DNA from: a virus
Virus record (IMG/VR): IMGVR_UViG_3300036859_000658
Coordinates: 1-40,508 of that record
Length of the DNA stretch: 40,508 nt
Reading direction: 5' to 3' (one strand)
In this document: in pieces, positions 6,951 through 15,655 of the stretch
How positions within the stretch are numbered: position 1 is the first letter of the stretch
Layout of the letters: every line of letters begins with the position of its first letter
The notes under the pieces: generated by a model
The model's input: the letters and a program-made list of their open reading frames with translations, nothing else
Database searches by the model: none
What the model was told of the DNA's origin: nothing
Program-made: the position numbers and the translations under genes

Positions 6951-7184
6951 CTAGCGCTTTCCCCTGCGTTCGTACTCGGCCTTCAGCTCGTCCAACAAAC
7001 CGGCATCCAGCGCAAACAGAAACGGGAAACGGGCCAATTCGTTAGAGGAAAGCCGGGTAAAGAACTCAGCTTTCCAGCGATCCAGTCCGCATCGGGCATG
7101 CGCGTAATGCCGTGGTCCGTAGCGGAGAACGACGCCATTGCCGTTGTTCTCCTTCCAGCCGCCACACAGCCGGCAGGTATTCAT
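6951..7184 (-). CDS. small zinc-binding phage protein, 77 residues
   Basis: It starts MNTCRLCGGWKENNGNG and continues YGPRHYAHARCGLDRW. CX2C plus H and C could bind one zinc. It is the first gene of the leftward cluster; its ATG is 36 bp from the first palindromic operator site, so it is probably repressed or activated by whatever binds there. Function unknown. Confidence 0.65.
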   Translation of the reverse strand: MNTCRLCGGWKENNGNGVVLRYGPRHYAHARCGLDRWKAEFFTRLSSNELARFPFLFALDAGLLDELKAEYERRGKR

Positions 7185-7220
7185 GCGAGCACCACCTGTT
7201 TCAAGCTCATGAATTCCATT

Positions 7221-7299
7221 ATGCTTTCGAAAGCATCACATGTCAATGCTTTCGAAAGCATGATACTATCGAAAGCACGACTGGTGCTTTCGTAAGCTA
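7221..7299. promoter_or_regulatory. four-site palindromic operator between divergent genes
   Basis: ATGCTTTCGAAAGCAT occurs perfectly at 7221-7236 and 7246-7261. Imperfect copies are centred at about 7270 (TATCGAAAGCAC) and 7291 (TGCTTTCGTAAGCT). Centres are 25, 17 and 21 bp apart. The cluster fills the gap between the leftward start at 7184 and the rightward start at 7313, so one dimeric repressor could control both. No dedicated repressor gene is adjacent. Confidence 0.85.
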
Positions 7300-7312
7300 T
7301 GATGTAGGTGAA

Positions 7313-7441
7313 ATGGCGAAGAAGAAGAACCCAGTGGCCCAGGCTTTAACGGCAATGCGGAATAAGAAGCTGAGTGCCGCCAAGCGCAAAGAAATAGCTA
7401 AAAAAGCGGCCGCCGCCCGTTGGGGGAAGAAAGAGAAATGA
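7313..7441 (+). CDS. 42-residue highly basic protein
   Basis: AGGTGA lies just upstream of the ATG. The product is Lys/Ala/Arg-rich (MAKKKNPVAQ, then KKAAAARWGKK), a probable helical nucleic-acid-binding peptide of a type common in phages. It is the first rightward gene after the operator and is coupled by ATGA to the next gene. Confidence 0.65.
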   Translation: MAKKKNPVAQALTAMRNKKLSAAKRKEIAKKAAAARWGKKEK

Positions 7442-7749
7442 CTATAGAGGAACGATTCGAGCGCATGGAGCGAACGCACGCTGAGCACGTCGAACTGGCA
7501 CGGCAGGACCGGGCCGCGCACATCGCATGGAAACGTGAGATGGAGAGCCAGGTCAAGGCAACGTGGGTTGCAATCGAGCGCGATGCCGAAGAGAACCGCA
7601 AGGGATTTGCCGAAAGCCGGAAGCAGTTCGATGAAGGTATGGCCGAGATGCGGAAAGAGATGGCCGCACGGGATCAGATCATGGATAAACGCATCGCTGA
7701 TCTGGTCACAGCCATTGGACGGCTGATTCAACGCATGGACGAAAGATGA
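7438..7749 (+). CDS. coiled-coil protein, 103 residues
   Basis: The start ATG overlaps the previous stop. Almost the whole chain is a charged heptad-like helix (ERFERMERTHAEHVELARQD, later MAEMRKEMAARD and LIQRMDER), predicted to be an oligomeric coiled coil. No family is assigned; a structural or regulatory accessory role is possible. Confidence 0.65.
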   Translation: MTIEERFERMERTHAEHVELARQDRAAHIAWKREMESQVKATWVAIERDAEENRKGFAESRKQFDEGMAEMRKEMAARDQIMDKRIADLVTAIGRLIQRMDER

Positions 7750-7770
7750 CCCGCCTAACGAGGAATCAGT

Positions 7771-8106
7771 ATGAACAATTCAAATTTGATCGAGGCTCCA
7801 TTCGAAATGGCAAATTTGTTCCCGAAGCATACCGGCCTTCCGTTTGTGGTCTGGATTTCCGTGCGTGCTGCCGACGGTCATGGCATATATGTCAGCGTGT
7901 CGCCCAGGGGCATGGCCATACCAATGGAGATGACCACGGTCGCGATCTGGCCAGAGGTTCACCTCATCGACGAAGAAGACAAAATGGATGCGCGCGCGTT
8001 CGCTCTGCTGAAACACTGGATCGAGTTAAATCGCGTTATTCTCGTCTCCTACTGGAAAGGCGAGATCGATACGCAGGATGCATTGGAAGCACTGACTAAG
8101 GTGTAG
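7771..8106 (+). CDS. hypothetical protein, 111 residues
   Basis: GAGGAA precedes the ATG by 7 nt. Motifs TGLPFVVWIS, MTTVAIWPEVHL and LLKHWIELNRVILVSYWKGE suggest a small alpha/beta protein similar to conserved bacterial and phage proteins of unknown function, sometimes near toxin-antitoxin genes. No active site is recognised. Confidence 0.65.
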   Translation: MNNSNLIEAPFEMANLFPKHTGLPFVVWISVRAADGHGIYVSVSPRGMAIPMEMTTVAIWPEVHLIDEEDKMDARAFALLKHWIELNRVILVSYWKGEIDTQDALEALTKV

Positions 8107-8109
8107 TAA

Positions 8110-8454
8110 ATGAACAAGCATCAACGCGAGGGACTCGCTGCTGTGTGGGGCTTCTACCGCATAATCCTCCTTGCTATGGCCGCTCTCGCCGTAATAGCCG
8201 GCATCGGCTTCCTGGTCTATCGGATCTCTGGTTCACCCATGTGGGCTGCCATCATCGCGATATGCATTATGATTGGTGGAATTTACGGCTATATTACGGT
8301 AGATACCTACCGCACCGCAGTCCGGAGATCACGGAGTGAGGAACTCTCCGAAATTGAGAGGCAGGCCAGAAAGCTACAGTTCGAGCAGGAAACAGAGAGG
8401 GAATTAGCTAGACTCGAACGGACGAAAAAGATGCTTGGTAAGAAGGACGAATGA
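8110..8454 (+). CDS. two-TM membrane protein, 114 residues
   Basis: Residues 17-37 (IILLAMAALAVIAGIGFLVY) and 44-64 (MWAAIIAICIMIGGIYGYI) are transmembrane helices; the tail from residue 72 is a charged coiled coil. The topology is holin- or superinfection-exclusion-like, but that is inference. It is coupled by ATGA to the DUF29 gene. Confidence 0.65.
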   Translation: MNKHQREGLAAVWGFYRIILLAMAALAVIAGIGFLVYRISGSPMWAAIIAICIMIGGIYGYITVDTYRTAVRRSRSEELSEIERQARKLQFEQETERELARLERTKKMLGKKDE

Positions 8455-8870
8455 GCAACAAGGAAAATGACCGATACCAATGGATGCGCGAAACCGCAGA
8501 GCATTTGCGGGCTGGCGAACTCGGGGACATCGACCCAGTTGCCGTTGCCGACTGGTTTGACGAAGTGAGCAACTCTGACCGAAGGGAACTGATCAGCCGC
8601 TTGCGCTGCATCATTGAGCATCGCCTGAAGCTCGATTACGTGCAGGGCGGGGAGTGGGAGCGAAACCGGCGCGGGTGGCAGTTGACCGTGGGAGAACAGA
8701 GATCGCAGATCGATATCCTGCTGGAGGAGAGTCCCACTTTACGGAATCGCCTCACCCCGGAAGTGCTGGATAAGGCTTATCACGCTGTCGCGTGCAACGT
8801 GGCAGACGCCTATGGCGTTACACTCCCCGGCGAGTGCCTGTACAGCTATGATGAATTGCTGTTGGGGTAA
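8451..8870 (+). CDS. DUF29 family protein
   Basis: The 139-residue product follows the DUF29 pattern: an N-terminal YQWMRETAEHLRAGELGDID, the middle SDRRELISRLRCIIEHRLKL, and the W-x-T-x-x-E-Q-R-x-x-I-x-x-L-L-E-x-S-P-x-L stretch. DUF29 proteins are helical, common in cyanobacteria and phages, and of unknown function. The start overlaps the membrane protein stop. Confidence 0.75.
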   Translation: MSNKENDRYQWMRETAEHLRAGELGDIDPVAVADWFDEVSNSDRRELISRLRCIIEHRLKLDYVQGGEWERNRRGWQLTVGEQRSQIDILLEESPTLRNRLTPEVLDKAYHAVACNVADAYGVTLPGECLYSYDELLLG

Positions 8871-8877
8871 ATGACCA

Positions 8878-8997
8878 ATGAGAGAGCGTGTCGTCTGCGG
8901 GATGTTATGGCTGATGATTGCTGGGGGTTACGCAATCTGGGGGTTTCTGGCTCTAGCCGGGGCCAGAGATATCGCGCAGTTCCTGATCAGACCGTAA
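8878..8997 (+). CDS. 39-residue one-TM protein, possibly cut by a stop codon
   Basis: It encodes one hydrophobic helix (MLWLMIAGGYAIWGFLALAG). After the TAA at 8995 the same frame stays open to 9102 and encodes a second hydrophobic segment (TVLFAGVIGLLAVSPG) without its own start. This suggests a former two-TM protein with an in-frame stop, or a very short membrane peptide. A different frame from 8871 is open to 9131 but has poor composition. Confidence 0.45.
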   Translation: MRERVVCGMLWLMIAGGYAIWGFLALAGARDIAQFLIRP

Positions 8998-9155
8998 ACC
9001 GTACTATTTGCGGGCGTTATCGGCTTGCTGGCGGTTTCTCCGGGCGTCCGGTGCGGGTGGAGAAACGCAATGTTGCCAGAGGAAGGAAGGCTAAACCGGT
9101 AGCAGCAGTGCAAACCAAGATGTGGGAATGACTAACGGCGGAGAGAAAAAAGACG

Positions 9156-9314
9156 ATGGCATCCATTTACGTATATAGCAACGAGACCGGCGAGCAGGTG
9201 GGGCACTATACTGCGGACACATTTGCAGAGTGTCTAGCTTGGGCTGAGGCCAATTGGTGCAGTAACGATTTCCATTATTCAGAGGTCGATATGCCGCGGT
9301 CGAACGCAGTTTAA
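9156..9314 (+). CDS. hypothetical protein, 52 residues
   Basis: It starts MASIYVYSNETGEQVGHYTA, followed by ECLAWAEANWCSNDFHYSEV. GGAGAG lies 12 nt upstream of the ATG. It ends 6 bp before the convergent structural block. No family is recognised. Confidence 0.55.
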   Translation: MASIYVYSNETGEQVGHYTADTFAECLAWAEANWCSNDFHYSEVDMPRSNAV

Positions 9315-9320
9315 AGACCT

Positions 9321-12300
9321 TTATTTGCGTTTGATATAAGCGACTACTTTGGGTTTTACAATGACCGCTTCGCCCGGGTCCATCGTCATCACATCGCGGC
9401 TTGCGGGATCACCAACAAGTACGGCGATATAATCCGTCCCGCCATATTTGCTGACTTTTCCCAATGCGAACTTGATCTTTTCGGGCTCCGGATAATCATA
9501 AATCCGATCACCAATAAGATCGATCGCACTGGTGCCGGGAAGCCGCTCATTGTAGCCCTCTAGTGTGCTGCGTCTTGGAATCTTGTTGAGTTCTTCACTC
9601 CAAATTCCGCGCAATCCTACCGAAATCCCGTGTTTATCTGTGAGCAGATTGCCGATATCTTCCCAAAGACTGGACGGCTCATTCATGTACTGCTCAACGG
9701 TCTTTGGGAGTACAGGAAAGCGTGTTGGAGCCTTCACACTACCCTCTTCCTCCTCATAGATCCTCTTGAGACCCTCTTTGATCCTTGACCCTATTCCGCC
9801 CCCTCCTGCTGGAGATGGCATCACCTTTGCCTGCGTGGCGATCTCGGCGGGTAGCTCCACGTTTTGATGGAACCCCTGAGCAATGGACTGGTCAGGCCAA
9901 CCCGGTTCGACCAGCGGATGATCGGTGGGAATATCGACATAGTGGACTACGCCACCCGCTTTGTTGGCGTAGCCTTGGGCATATCTGAGATCGCTGGTAA
10001 ACCAGCGGGGGCCGTCAATCGGCGCTTCTACACCTCCGTGATACATGCGGGTGTAGCCACGGGCAAGAGGAGGTGCAGAAGAAGGCCCTCCTCCGGTGGG
10101 AGGGCCTTCTTCAAAAGGGGATTTCGGTGGTTCCTCTGGCGGCTTTCGGGTGAATTGCAGCATCTCCTTCCCGATGCGTTGCCAGAGCGATTCCATGAGA
10201 GGAGAGCCTTGCTTGATGCCATTCATGCGGAGGAGCAGATCTCGGCCCTTGACCGTGGTAAGGAGCCCTCGTGCCGCTGCAATGACTGCCAGACCGGTTC
10301 CCGCCATGAATGGATGCTTTATGGCCGCTGGGATTGCCGATGCAGCCCCACCCGCCACCAGATACGGAATCACCCGCTGTCCGGTGGGCGGATTCTCCGC
10401 GTATTGACCTGCTCTGGTGACGTGCCCCATCAGGTTCTTGAATCCCTGAATCTCCGCTTTGTCCTTTGCGGTGAAGAACACCCCGTAAGCATCATCGAGC
10501 TTGTCCACGGCAGTGAAGAACTTCTGGGGGCTAAAGATGCCGCTCTGCGGGTTGATGGAGTCGTCTACCGCTTTCGCCACCATGTTGTACCGCACCGCGG
10601 CCTTGCCTCGATCATCCAGTGCGGAGTAGAAGTTCTGAGCACGGTCTTTCTTGCCGGCCTTGATGAACTGCTGGAAGATCTGGTCTGGCTCGTTGCTGGT
10701 TGCGGCCGCGGCCAGCATCCCGTTCTTATAAGGCACTCGGGCCGATTTGTAGTATTCGTCCGCGATCTTTCCGGCTTCGACAATCTCCGGAACGCCGCTG
10801 TTTTGGGCGTAGTTCCGCATGTCGTCTTCCAGTGCGTTATTGACCCGCTCGAGGTATCCGACCCCCTTCTCTCCGATTAAGGCGTTGTTGCCCTGGTAGT
10901 ATTCGCGGATGCGCTCGCCCAGATCGGAATGGAGTTGCCGGATCAGTGCGTAGGTATTGTTCGGGCTTACCGGCTTCCCTTCCGCATCCAGTAACGGATT
11001 CCCTTCTGAATCCAGCTTGGGAGAGATACTGTCTTTGACTTCCTGGAGAAGCCGGATGACCTCCTTGTTCGGGAGTTTCGCGGGACGCAGTTGCTGGAGG
11101 GAAGAGCCTATGGCCTTACCTGTGGTGTTCAGCGGCACGTCCCCCAGGTTGTGCTTTTCGGCTAAATCCTGGACCTTGTCGTAGAGTTCGGTCGCCTTTT
11201 GCCGGGTAGTCCAGTCCCCCAGACCGATGGATGCCTGGATGACCCGGTCAGGATCGTTCCCGGCCTGGGTCATTTTCTCCAGGACATTGCGAGCCCGCTC
11301 ATCACCCTTCTCGGCCGCGGCTCGGAGGTCGTCAAGCGCAGACGGTTCGGCATTAATGAGAGCGTCCTCGTATTGCGATCTGACGTTGCCGGCGGCGGCC
11401 TTGGCTTCGATCTGCTGCTTCTCGCGGAAGCCTTCCATTCCTATTCCGGGGATCTTCTCCGCACTGACCTCGATGTTTTTGAGCGTTGGTTTCTGGCTGA
11501 TATCGCCGGCACTCAGACGGACCCCGTACTTCCTGCCTTGCTCTTTTACCTCCTGAGCCGCTGCGTAAGCTTGCGATCCCGGCGGAACATAGGCTGATCC
11601 ACCCGGCTGGCGGCCCTCGACTTCTTGCAGACGCTGCATCAGTGCGTCCGCTTGCGCCTTGGCGGCGGCGCGATCCATCGGGGTGGCTTGCGGGTCCTGC
11701 GCCCTGCGTACGGCTTCCTGTAGCCGCATCTGGATCTCGTTCCCTTCGCGAAGATAGGGAAGGTTGGCGAGCCCACGCAGTTTGGCGTGCGCCCAACCGG
11801 CACCAAACAATCCGATGAGATCGCTCCCCAGAGCCGAGTATTCCTTGGGCACTCCCAGCGCATTCAACGTGGTTTCAGTGCCGTGGGTGAGGCCCATGCC
11901 GGTGCCTAGCGTTATCGCGGTAGCGAGCGGGGCTCCAGCGAAGGCGCCCGGGAGAAGAGGGGTTGCCGCCTCGAGCCCGCCGCGGATCATCTCGGAACCG
12001 CCGCCGGCCACCTCGCGCAACCATGGCTCGAACCCGCGCGATGTTGGGGCGTGCTGGATCCGCTCGACGCCCCCTATCATCCCCACCGTCCCGGTAAACG
12101 GTGCGTCAAGCAGAGGAACTGTGCCTATGGCTGGAGTCTGGATATACTCGCCCGTTCTTGGATCGATGTTGCGTGCAATATGCTCCGGCTCGCCACCCAG
12201 GCCCGCCGGAAGCGGCGGTTTTGCCGGTGCCGGAGGAATCCCGAATACCGGCTTGCCCTGTGGGTCAGGGCCCTGAAACACCGGCTCTGCCGGCCGCGGG

Positions 12301-12440
12301 TAGACGTCGATTGAATAAACCGGCATTCCGTCCCGGTAACCGATGGGCTCCAGCGTGCCCCCCTCGACCGGCTTACCTCCGAATTGCGAACTGCCGCCGG
12401 ATGGCGCGCTCACGAGAATGCCACCGAATTGTGAAGCCAT
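9321..12440 (-). CDS. large internal virion/ejection-type protein with C-terminal ART-like domain
   Basis: 1039 residues, the last and largest gene of the leftward structural operon. The N-terminus is Gly/Pro-rich, then comes a hydrophobic Ala/Gly region (about 160-210), long charged helices (about 230-660) and a second hydrophobic stretch (about 690-730, YLVAGGAASAIPAAIKHPF). After a Pro-rich linker at about 770-795, residues about 795-890 (GYTRMYHGG, RWFTSDLRYAQGYA, VVHYVDIP, GFHQNVELP) resemble phage-borne ADP-ribosyltransferase-like folds. Known: in P22-like phages the large ejection protein is injected with DNA. Inferred: this one may deliver an ART-like domain into the host. A 14-bp perfect hairpin at 10078-10112 encodes part of the linker. 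Catalytic competence is unproven. Confidence 0.7.
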   Translation of the reverse strand: MASQFGGILVSAPSGGSSQFGGKPVEGGTLEPIGYRDGMPVYSIDVYPRPAEPVFQGPDPQGKPVFGIPPAPAKPPLPAGLGGEPEHIARNIDPRTGEYIQTPAIGTVPLLDAPFTGTVGMIGGVERIQHAPTSRGFEPWLREVAGGGSEMIRGGLEAATPLLPGAFAGAPLATAITLGTGMGLTHGTETTLNALGVPKEYSALGSDLIGLFGAGWAHAKLRGLANLPYLREGNEIQMRLQEAVRRAQDPQATPMDRAAAKAQADALMQRLQEVEGRQPGGSAYVPPGSQAYAAAQEVKEQGRKYGVRLSAGDISQKPTLKNIEVSAEKIPGIGMEGFREKQQIEAKAAAGNVRSQYEDALINAEPSALDDLRAAAEKGDERARNVLEKMTQAGNDPDRVIQASIGLGDWTTRQKATELYDKVQDLAEKHNLGDVPLNTTGKAIGSSLQQLRPAKLPNKEVIRLLQEVKDSISPKLDSEGNPLLDAEGKPVSPNNTYALIRQLHSDLGERIREYYQGNNALIGEKGVGYLERVNNALEDDMRNYAQNSGVPEIVEAGKIADEYYKSARVPYKNGMLAAAATSNEPDQIFQQFIKAGKKDRAQNFYSALDDRGKAAVRYNMVAKAVDDSINPQSGIFSPQKFFTAVDKLDDAYGVFFTAKDKAEIQGFKNLMGHVTRAGQYAENPPTGQRVIPYLVAGGAASAIPAAIKHPFMAGTGLAVIAAARGLLTTVKGRDLLLRMNGIKQGSPLMESLWQRIGKEMLQFTRKPPEEPPKSPFEEGPPTGGGPSSAPPLARGYTRMYHGGVEAPIDGPRWFTSDLRYAQGYANKAGGVVHYVDIPTDHPLVEPGWPDQSIAQGFHQNVELPAEIATQAKVMPSPAGGGGIGSRIKEGLKRIYEEEEGSVKAPTRFPVLPKTVEQYMNEPSSLWEDIGNLLTDKHGISVGLRGIWSEELNKIPRRSTLEGYNERLPGTSAIDLIGDRIYDYPEPEKIKFALGKVSKYGGTDYIAVLVGDPASRDVMTMDPGEAVIVKPKVVAYIKRK

Positions 12441-14252
12441 TTAAGGTTTCCTGTAGGTATTGCCGTTCTGCTCTTTGTACAGAGTTCCGGACGGCAGCTT
12501 GTCGTACTGCTCTTTGGTTGTGATCAGAGGCAGGGTTCCGCCGGCCTGCTGTTGCCTTCCCAGTACCCGGTCCCGTTCCGCCAGGGCTTCCGGACGGAAT
12601 AAATGGCCTTTCTGCTGGCCCTTGCCGGATGTACCTTGCTCGTATTGGTACTCCAGGCCCTTTCTCTGCTCGTCCGCCAGATGCATCAACGTCTTGATAT
12701 TGCCCGACCGCTGTTTATACCCCAGGTTGCTGCTGTACGATAAAGCCTTTTCCTCGCGCTCCCCCTGACTTCCTCCGGTTGCTAAAAACGCTTTGGAAGC
12801 TTCATCTTTTACGAACTTTGCGATGCCGTCGTAAGTGGTTTGCAGGTCTCCACCTGCTGCCGTACCCAATGTGTTGGCTATCCGTTGCAGCAATGGAAGG
12901 TCTTTTTTCCCGAGTGCCTCGCTGGCATCCCAGAGCAAACCGCCGTGGCCCATCAGATTGCCAAAGGACCGGACCATCTGAGCTTCCTGATCCGTCGCAA
13001 ACTTCTTCTCCGTGTCCTCCCACGTCTTGAATTTGGCGTCCAGTCCAGCCAGACTGAATGGTTGCCCCTGCGATGCCGCATACTGTCTGGCTCTCTCAAC
13101 AACCTTGGGCCAATACGAAATCCTGCCCGTCTTAAACTCTGCGTACTGCGAGGGGGCGATATCGAGGTTGAAGAGATCCTTGCCCAACTGATCGAGTTCC
13201 TTGTCGCTGGGCAGTGACGAGAGTTGTGCCCGTCCCAACTGCTCCTGGATTCCCTTGTTGCTAACCAGCAGAGCCCGTATGGCCGGGTCCTGCGTCAATT
13301 CCGCATACTTGCTGAGGGCCTGGTTGAATTCCTCAGGGCTAAGAGGTTCTCCCGGCGCCTTCCTTAGGCCACGCGCATACTGCATCAGGAACTGATCCCA
13401 CTTTTCGTTGCCCAATAAACCGAGTTCCAGTTGCCGCCGCTTGATGTCGAATTCCGGCTGCTTTTCGACTGCCACGCCGGTACGGATGAACCTAGCTGTG
13501 GATGCAGCGGTCCAAGGTCCCAATGGTAATTTGTAATTGGGATGGCCTTTTTGAATCTCTGCTATAGCGGCTGGTGTGGGGCCTCCGGTTTCGGGATCGA
13601 TAGGCGCTGTCTCGATCTCCTTAATCACCTGCTGGCGCTCTCCCTCTAATACCTTCTGCCCCGCTTCTTTAGTCTGTGCTTTCTCCCGCTCTATCGTGGC
13701 CTGCTTTTCTTGTTCCGCAAGTATTTGCGAGTGGGTCGCCAGACCATTACTGTACGCAGTCAGATGTTCTGGATCACTGAATGCAGTGAACCGGGGGATC
13801 TTGGGATTGATGCCCAACTCTTTGGCTGTGACGTTGGCCGCATCCAGGTCCTGCTGGGTCTTCGCGCTCGCAATCAACCCGCGGTAGCGGTCGATATCCG
13901 TCGCGATATTCTTTCGCGTGAGTTCATCCAAGCCAGCCGCATCCTTGGCCAGGTTCATTTTGTGTTGCTGGAACGATACCAGATCATCCGGCAGCACCTT
14001 ACCGCTTTGCACGGCATGCTTATATGTTTCGTCCGGATCTCCATTGCCCTTCACGAAGGCCTGGAGCAGCGCTTGCTGCGATTCTATCTTTTGCCGGTGT
14101 AGATCGAGTTGCGCCTGCGCAGTCTGGCGTTGCAGTGTCTGGTTGCGTAGCTGCCCTATTTCAGCGAGAGTTTGCAATGGATCGGTATATTGCGGCGGTT
14201 GGATATTGAATCCCTGAACTTGCGCTTGTGGTGGTGCGAATTCAATAGGCAT
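12441..14252 (-). CDS. ejection/internal virion protein, 603 residues
   Basis: I chose the ATG at 14252 (MPIEFAPPQAQVQGFN), with GGAGA upstream, over an earlier in-frame ATG at 14318 that overlaps the neighbour. The protein is almost all Gln/Lys/Glu-rich helix with extended coiled coil (RNQTLQRQTAQAQLDLHRQK). Its length and place between the short Gly/Ala-rich ejection protein and the giant protein match the P22 gp20/gp16 position. Role: probably carried in the capsid and ejected with DNA. Confidence 0.65.
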   Translation of the reverse strand: MPIEFAPPQAQVQGFNIQPPQYTDPLQTLAEIGQLRNQTLQRQTAQAQLDLHRQKIESQQALLQAFVKGNGDPDETYKHAVQSGKVLPDDLVSFQQHKMNLAKDAAGLDELTRKNIATDIDRYRGLIASAKTQQDLDAANVTAKELGINPKIPRFTAFSDPEHLTAYSNGLATHSQILAEQEKQATIEREKAQTKEAGQKVLEGERQQVIKEIETAPIDPETGGPTPAAIAEIQKGHPNYKLPLGPWTAASTARFIRTGVAVEKQPEFDIKRRQLELGLLGNEKWDQFLMQYARGLRKAPGEPLSPEEFNQALSKYAELTQDPAIRALLVSNKGIQEQLGRAQLSSLPSDKELDQLGKDLFNLDIAPSQYAEFKTGRISYWPKVVERARQYAASQGQPFSLAGLDAKFKTWEDTEKKFATDQEAQMVRSFGNLMGHGGLLWDASEALGKKDLPLLQRIANTLGTAAGGDLQTTYDGIAKFVKDEASKAFLATGGSQGEREEKALSYSSNLGYKQRSGNIKTLMHLADEQRKGLEYQYEQGTSGKGQQKGHLFRPEALAERDRVLGRQQQAGGTLPLITTKEQYDKLPSGTLYKEQNGNTYRKP

Positions 14253-14256
14253 TTGC

Positions 14257-15189
14257 TTATCTCCAAATGGAGCCCAGATTCTTTCCGATGTTGCCGAAAT
14301 TCCAACCGCCGCCAGCACCGAAGCCCGCCATCAATGCCGTATTGCCCGCAGCCCCGATCCCGCTCAACATATTGTTCCATTGGGACGCTGCGCCCAGGTC
14401 TCCTTGCGCCAATGCCTGCTGTGCCCCTATCTGCGTATTCGCCAAATAGTTTGCGCCCGATAGGGTATTGGATGAAGCAAGGTTGCGGGCGTTGATATTC
14501 TGCCCTCCGGCCCACTGCGTTGTGCCCATGCCTGCGTTGCCGGCATACTCCGCTGCACTGGTCCCGAGAGTACCCGCATATTTCGCGGCATCCAGGCCTG
14601 CCTGTCCGCTCGTGGTAGCCGCCGTCTGGCCCATATTCGCCAGTGTGGAGAGGCGATTGAAGTCCTGGTTATAGAGTCCCGCCGCTCGCTCGAATGCCGT
14701 GCCGGCATAGTCCTGCGTGTAGCGGTTCAGGGATTTCATGGCGCCGCCGGATCCGGTAAGCCCTGCGGCCGCAGCGGCGCGATTGGCGGCCTGCTGGCCC
14801 TGCTGAAGCTGAAACTGATAGGCCGGACTGTATTGCGCCATCATCGATGCCGTGAATGGCTTGGCAGCACCAGGCAATTGCTCCGCGGCGCCCGCTCCCG
14901 CCTGCATGTAGGGCGAGAGCAGATTCGTCAGATTCTCCGCGGCTGATGTGGCTCCTGCGGCTCCCTGTTGCGCTGCCTGAGTGGCTCCGGTACCGGCGGC
15001 CTGTCCTGCCGCGACGACATCCTGACCGGCCTGTCCGGCCGTCGCCAGGATTTCTGGATTGACCTGGTTGACCGCATTGGTCACGGTCTGGCCGGCCTGA
15101 CCGTAGCCCTTAGCAATCTTCTCGCCGGCATGATGGGCCGCTCGAGATCCTTGGATTCCGCCTATGACCGAAGTGACCAAACTCGGCAT
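14257..15189 (-). CDS. DNA transfer/ejection protein, Ala-Gly-rich
   Basis: 310 residues. After an N-terminal hydrophobic segment (SLVTSVIGGIQGS) follow Ala/Gly/Gln repeats. Then comes the motif YSPAYQFQLQQGQQAANRA...GLTGSGGAMKSLNRYTQDYA, characteristic of phage ejection proteins. It is the first of three probable ejection-protein genes in order. It probably helps form the conduit for DNA entry across the envelope. Confidence 0.75.
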   Translation of the reverse strand: MPSLVTSVIGGIQGSRAAHHAGEKIAKGYGQAGQTVTNAVNQVNPEILATAGQAGQDVVAAGQAAGTGATQAAQQGAAGATSAAENLTNLLSPYMQAGAGAAEQLPGAAKPFTASMMAQYSPAYQFQLQQGQQAANRAAAAAGLTGSGGAMKSLNRYTQDYAGTAFERAAGLYNQDFNRLSTLANMGQTAATTSGQAGLDAAKYAGTLGTSAAEYAGNAGMGTTQWAGGQNINARNLASSNTLSGANYLANTQIGAQQALAQGDLGAASQWNNMLSGIGAAGNTALMAGFGAGGGWNFGNIGKNLGSIWR

Positions 15190-15193
15190 AACT

Positions 15194-15655
15194 TTAACCT
15201 CCTATGGCCCGCCCCAGCAGGACCAAGTCCCGCAGTACGCCGTCCTTCAGAAACGCTTTCTCCTGCCTGCCCACATAATGCATGCCGAGCCCATGCGTAC
15301 CGTACACAATTGCTCGCTGGTTGTGCGCCGGAACCGCGGCCGTCAGACGCATGCAGTCGGTATTCTTGGCCAACCACGGCACCAGCTCGCGCGCCGATGC
15401 CCATCGCTCATGCGTCCTGGCCCACGGAAACATCACCACATGCACCTGCCAGCAGATCGCGTTTTCAGGAATTAATGAGAACATCCCTACGAAAGCAAAT
15501 GTGCTGTTCACGGCCACATACCAGATATCCGGATGATCGTTCGGGGTGAACTCCTCCGGGTCCGGCGCGAAATCATCCCGGATCAAATCGTAGACGGACG
15601 GATGGGTCAAGCACTTGTATACACAGTCCAGATCTCTGATTCGATGGAAGGTCAT
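15194..15655 (-). CDS. GNAT-like acetyltransferase fold protein
   Basis: 153 residues. WYVAVNSTFAFVGMFSLIPE provides the central strands. TAAVPAHNQRAIVYGTHGLGMHYVG fits the GNAT pattern of N/R-x-x-A followed by a late GFxxxG turn. Small GNAT-like proteins sit at this place in many P22-like phages (DUF2824 group). Substrate unknown; it may modify a virion or host protein. Confidence 0.7.
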   Translation of the reverse strand: MTFHRIRDLDCVYKCLTHPSVYDLIRDDFAPDPEEFTPNDHPDIWYVAVNSTFAFVGMFSLIPENAICWQVHVVMFPWARTHERWASARELVPWLAKNTDCMRLTAAVPAHNQRAIVYGTHGLGMHYVGRQEKAFLKDGVLRDLVLLGRAIGG

